In this document: positions 6,032 to 7,321 of the stretch, piece after piece
Layout of the letters: each line of letters opens with the position of its first letter
How positions within the stretch are numbered: position 1 is the first letter of the stretch
Origin: Synechococcaceae bacterium WBB_10_009
Lineage (GTDB): Bacteria > Cyanobacteriota > Cyanobacteriia > PCC-6307 > Cyanobiaceae
Assembly: GCA_010030955.1 (NCBI GenBank)
Contig: RHBP01000084.1
Coordinates: 1-7,321 of the forward strand
Direction: 5' to 3'
Length of the DNA: 7,321 nt
The notes under the pieces: generated by a model
What the model was told of the DNA's origin: nothing
Seen by the model: the letters and a program-made list of their open reading frames with translations, nothing else
The model's database searches: none
Made by a program: the position numbers and the translations under genes

Positions 6032-6642
6032 GGGCGTTCGGCGGCGATCAAAAACAGCGGCTCCGCCGCCGCCAGCCGGGCCTGGTTGCCGCGGCGCTGC
6101 ATGCGGTGCACCGTGGCCTGCACCACCTGCAGGTCGATGGCCTCCAGGCGGCCGAGGGTGTCGGTGGCATCCACCAGCCCCTCGAGGCTGGCGGTGCTGA
6201 TCACCAGCCGGCCGCCGCTCACCAGGCCCTGCCACACCCGCTCCAGCACGCCGCTCAGGGGCCGGCCCACCTCCAGCAGCACCCGATCGGGGCTGGGGGG
6301 CAGCTGCTCGAGGCCCTCCGGCGCGTCACCGGCGTGGATGTGCAGGTTGCTGATGCCGAACTGCAGGCGGTTGCGCTCCAGCAGCTCGATCGCCTCCGGA
6401 TCGCGCTCGAGCGTGTGCACCTGGCCGGAGGGCATCAGCCGGGCGATCTCCAGGGCCAGGGCGCCGGTGCCGCCGCCCACATCCCACACCAGCGAATCGG
6501 GGCGCGGCCGCAGGTGGGCCAGCAGCATCACCCGCTGCTCCAGCGGCGTGGGGCTGAAGCCCGGCGCATCGGCGAAGGCGGCATCGGGCAGGCCGGGGGT
6601 CACGAAGTCCCACCGGAAGGGGCCATCGCCTGCCACCTGCAT
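6028..6642 (-). CDS. cbiT: Precorrin-6B / cobalt-precorrin C15-methyltransferase (decarboxylating) CbiT, 204 aa
   Basis: SAM-dependent methyltransferase of corrin-ring synthesis (cobamide pathway), cytosolic. It methylates C15 and removes the C12 acetate carboxyl group. Numbering from the ATG at 6640-6642: the N-terminal family motif WDFVTPGLPDAAF is at 11-23, the substrate-side stretch PTPLEQRVMLLAHLRP follows at 31-46, and the SAM-binding motif I VWDVGGGTGALALE is at 52-65. The acidic residue that ends strand 2 is in HTLERDPEAI (76-85), motif II-like HAGDAPE is at 103-109, and SGGRLVIS is at 142-149. Here it is a stand-alone CbiT, without the CbiE half found in fused CobL. An alternative GTG start at 6652-6654 (208 aa) overlaps the upstream stop as GTGA but has no Shine-Dalgarno, whereas the ATG is preceded by AGGAGG. 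The gene lies 8 nt after the decarboxylase stop and overlaps the start of cdsA by 4 nt, so the three genes are very probably one transcript. Confidence 0.93.
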   Translation of the reverse strand: MQVAGDGPFRWDFVTPGLPDAAFADAPGFSPTPLEQRVMLLAHLRPRPDSLVWDVGGGTGALALEIARLMPSGQVHTLERDPEAIELLERNRLQFGISNLHIHAGDAPEGLEQLPPSPDRVLLEVGRPLSGVLERVWQGLVSGGRLVISTASLEGLVDATDTLGRLEAIDLQVVQATVHRMQRRGNQARLAAAEPLFLIAAERP

Positions 6643-6645
6643 GCC

Positions 6646-6651
6646 CCTCCT
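6646..6651 (-). promoter_or_regulatory. Shine-Dalgarno of cbiT overlapping the end of the decarboxylase gene
   Basis: AGGAGG on the minus strand, 3 nt before the ATG at 6640-6642 and sharing a base with the TGA at 6651-6653. The spacing is short, but the match to the anti-Shine-Dalgarno is full. It favours the ATG over the GTG at 6652-6654, which would place this motif inside the coding region. Confidence 0.55.
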
Positions 6652-7321
6652 CACCTGGCCACAACGCTCACCGTATCAGCGATCTGGCCGGGCCACAGCC
6701 GCCGTTGCTCCTGCAGCCAAGCGGCCCGCGGCCCATCGATGCGCTCGCCGGGAATCAGCAGCGGAATGCCGGGTGGATAGGGGCAAAGGGGCTCCGCCGC
6801 CAGCTCGCCGGCGGCCTGCTCCAGGGGCACGGCCCGCCGCGGCGCCCGCCAGGCCCGCTCCAGCGGCAGCTCCGGCTCCGCCACCGCCGGCAGCGGCGGC
6901 GGCGTGAACGGCGGCAACGGCGCCCCCCCCAGCGCAGCGCGGAGCTGCAGCAGCCGCTGCGGCAGGCGCCGCTCCAGGGCGCGCGGGGGTTTAAGCCCCA
7001 GGCAGAAGGTGAGGCAGCCCGGCTCCGGCAGCTCGGCGATCACGCCCCGCTCCAGCAGCCAGGCGTCGGCGTCGAGGCCATTGAGGCCCAGGGGGCCGGT
7101 GGGCAGGGCCAGGCGCAGGGGGTCGTGGTTGGCCAGGGGCTCCAGGCCCGCGCGCCGCAAGCTTTGGCGCAGGGCCTCACCCCGATCCAGGGCCCGGGCC
7201 AGCTGGCGCCTGCCGGCGGGGCTGTGCAGGTGGCCGAGGGCCGCCTCGGCGCTGGCCAGCAGCAGGGCACTGGGGCTGGAGGTCTGCAGCCAGAGCAGGG
7301 CCCGCTCGATCGCGGCGGCCG
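6651..7321 (-). CDS. Orn/Lys/Arg decarboxylase family (PLP fold type I) protein, C-terminal fragment (5' end outside window)
   Basis: The frame is open from the right edge (first complete codon 7319-7317) to the TGA at 6651-6653, giving 222 visible residues; methionine-like starts inside this stretch are internal. The family holds PLP-dependent amino-acid decarboxylases such as B. subtilis SpeA and cyanobacterial proteins annotated as lysine decarboxylases. The diagnostic C-terminal motif is CPYPPGIPLLIPGERI (residues 179-194 of the fragment), which recurs across the family. An earlier stretch LLWLQTSSPSALLLASAEAA (8-27) matches the segment that usually follows the PLP-lysine region. The PLP-binding Lys itself lies outside the window, so catalytic competence cannot be judged. 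A Pro-rich stretch (about 134-155) separates the two parts. Substrate (arginine, lysine, ornithine or something else) cannot be decided. It is first in the visible order decarboxylase-cbiT-cdsA, with 8 nt to cbiT. Confidence 0.9.
   Translation of the reverse strand, partial: AAAIERALLWLQTSSPSALLLASAEAALGHLHSPAGRRQLARALDRGEALRQSLRRAGLEPLANHDPLRLALPTGPLGLNGLDADAWLLERGVIAELPEPGCLTFCLGLKPPRALERRLPQRLLQLRAALGGAPLPPFTPPPLPAVAEPELPLERAWRAPRRAVPLEQAAGELAAEPLCPYPPGIPLLIPGERIDGPRAAWLQEQRRLWPGQIADTVSVVAR

Noticed and set aside
5564..6907. 447-codon plus-strand frame opposite cdsA, cbiT and the decarboxylase
   Set aside because: Gln/Gly/Ala/Arg/Ser-rich antisense shadow; three recognisable genes occupy the other strand.

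Overview
This window looks like a contiguous piece of a GC-rich cyanobacterial chromosome, most likely a picocyanobacterium of the Synechococcus/Cyanobium/Vulcanococcus type. Base composition is roughly 65-70% GC by eye. The clues are a ClpC-type chaperone, an E. coli-like NAD-type GAPDH, a stand-alone CbiT, a cyanobacterial-style DUF2993 protein and a CdsA preceded by a fold-type-I Orn/Lys/Arg decarboxylase. I found no copy of the HIP1 octamer GCGATCGC, which fits picocyanobacteria better than most other cyanobacteria, but this is weak evidence. The genus is inference.

Layout. (1) 1-586, plus strand: the last 194 residues of ClpC, entering from the left edge. (2) 595-2440, minus strand: reading 2440 to 595, an unrecognised 191-aa protein, then gap (NAD-type glyceraldehyde-3-phosphate dehydrogenase), then a 57-aa small ORF with its own ribosome binding site; this block converges on clpC with only 8 nt between the stops. 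(3) 2441-2557: a 117-bp divergent intergenic region, the longest gene-free stretch here, carrying a GC-rich inverted repeat. (4) 2558-5141, plus strand: a tightly packed three-gene operon of a GldA/YbdH(HcxA)-like metal-dependent dehydrogenase, an alpha/beta hydrolase and a DUF2993 (LmeA-like) lipid-binding protein, joined by a TAG-ATG abutment and an 8-nt overlap. (5) 5138-7321, minus strand: the C-terminal part of an Orn/Lys/Arg decarboxylase family protein (entering from the right edge), cbiT and cdsA, again with almost no spacing; the cdsA stop codon overlaps the stop codon of the DUF2993 gene.

Function. The genes are mainly housekeeping: protein quality control (ClpC), central carbon metabolism (GAPDH), cobamide synthesis (CbiT) and phospholipid synthesis (CdsA). 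The least understood parts are the dehydrogenase/hydrolase/DUF2993 operon, the 191-aa protein and the 57-aa ORF. I see no mobile element, CRISPR array, tRNA, rRNA, phage or defence gene, and no convincing evidence of an undescribed system. The findings below are modest observations on operon architecture, an intergenic dyad and small or unknown genes.
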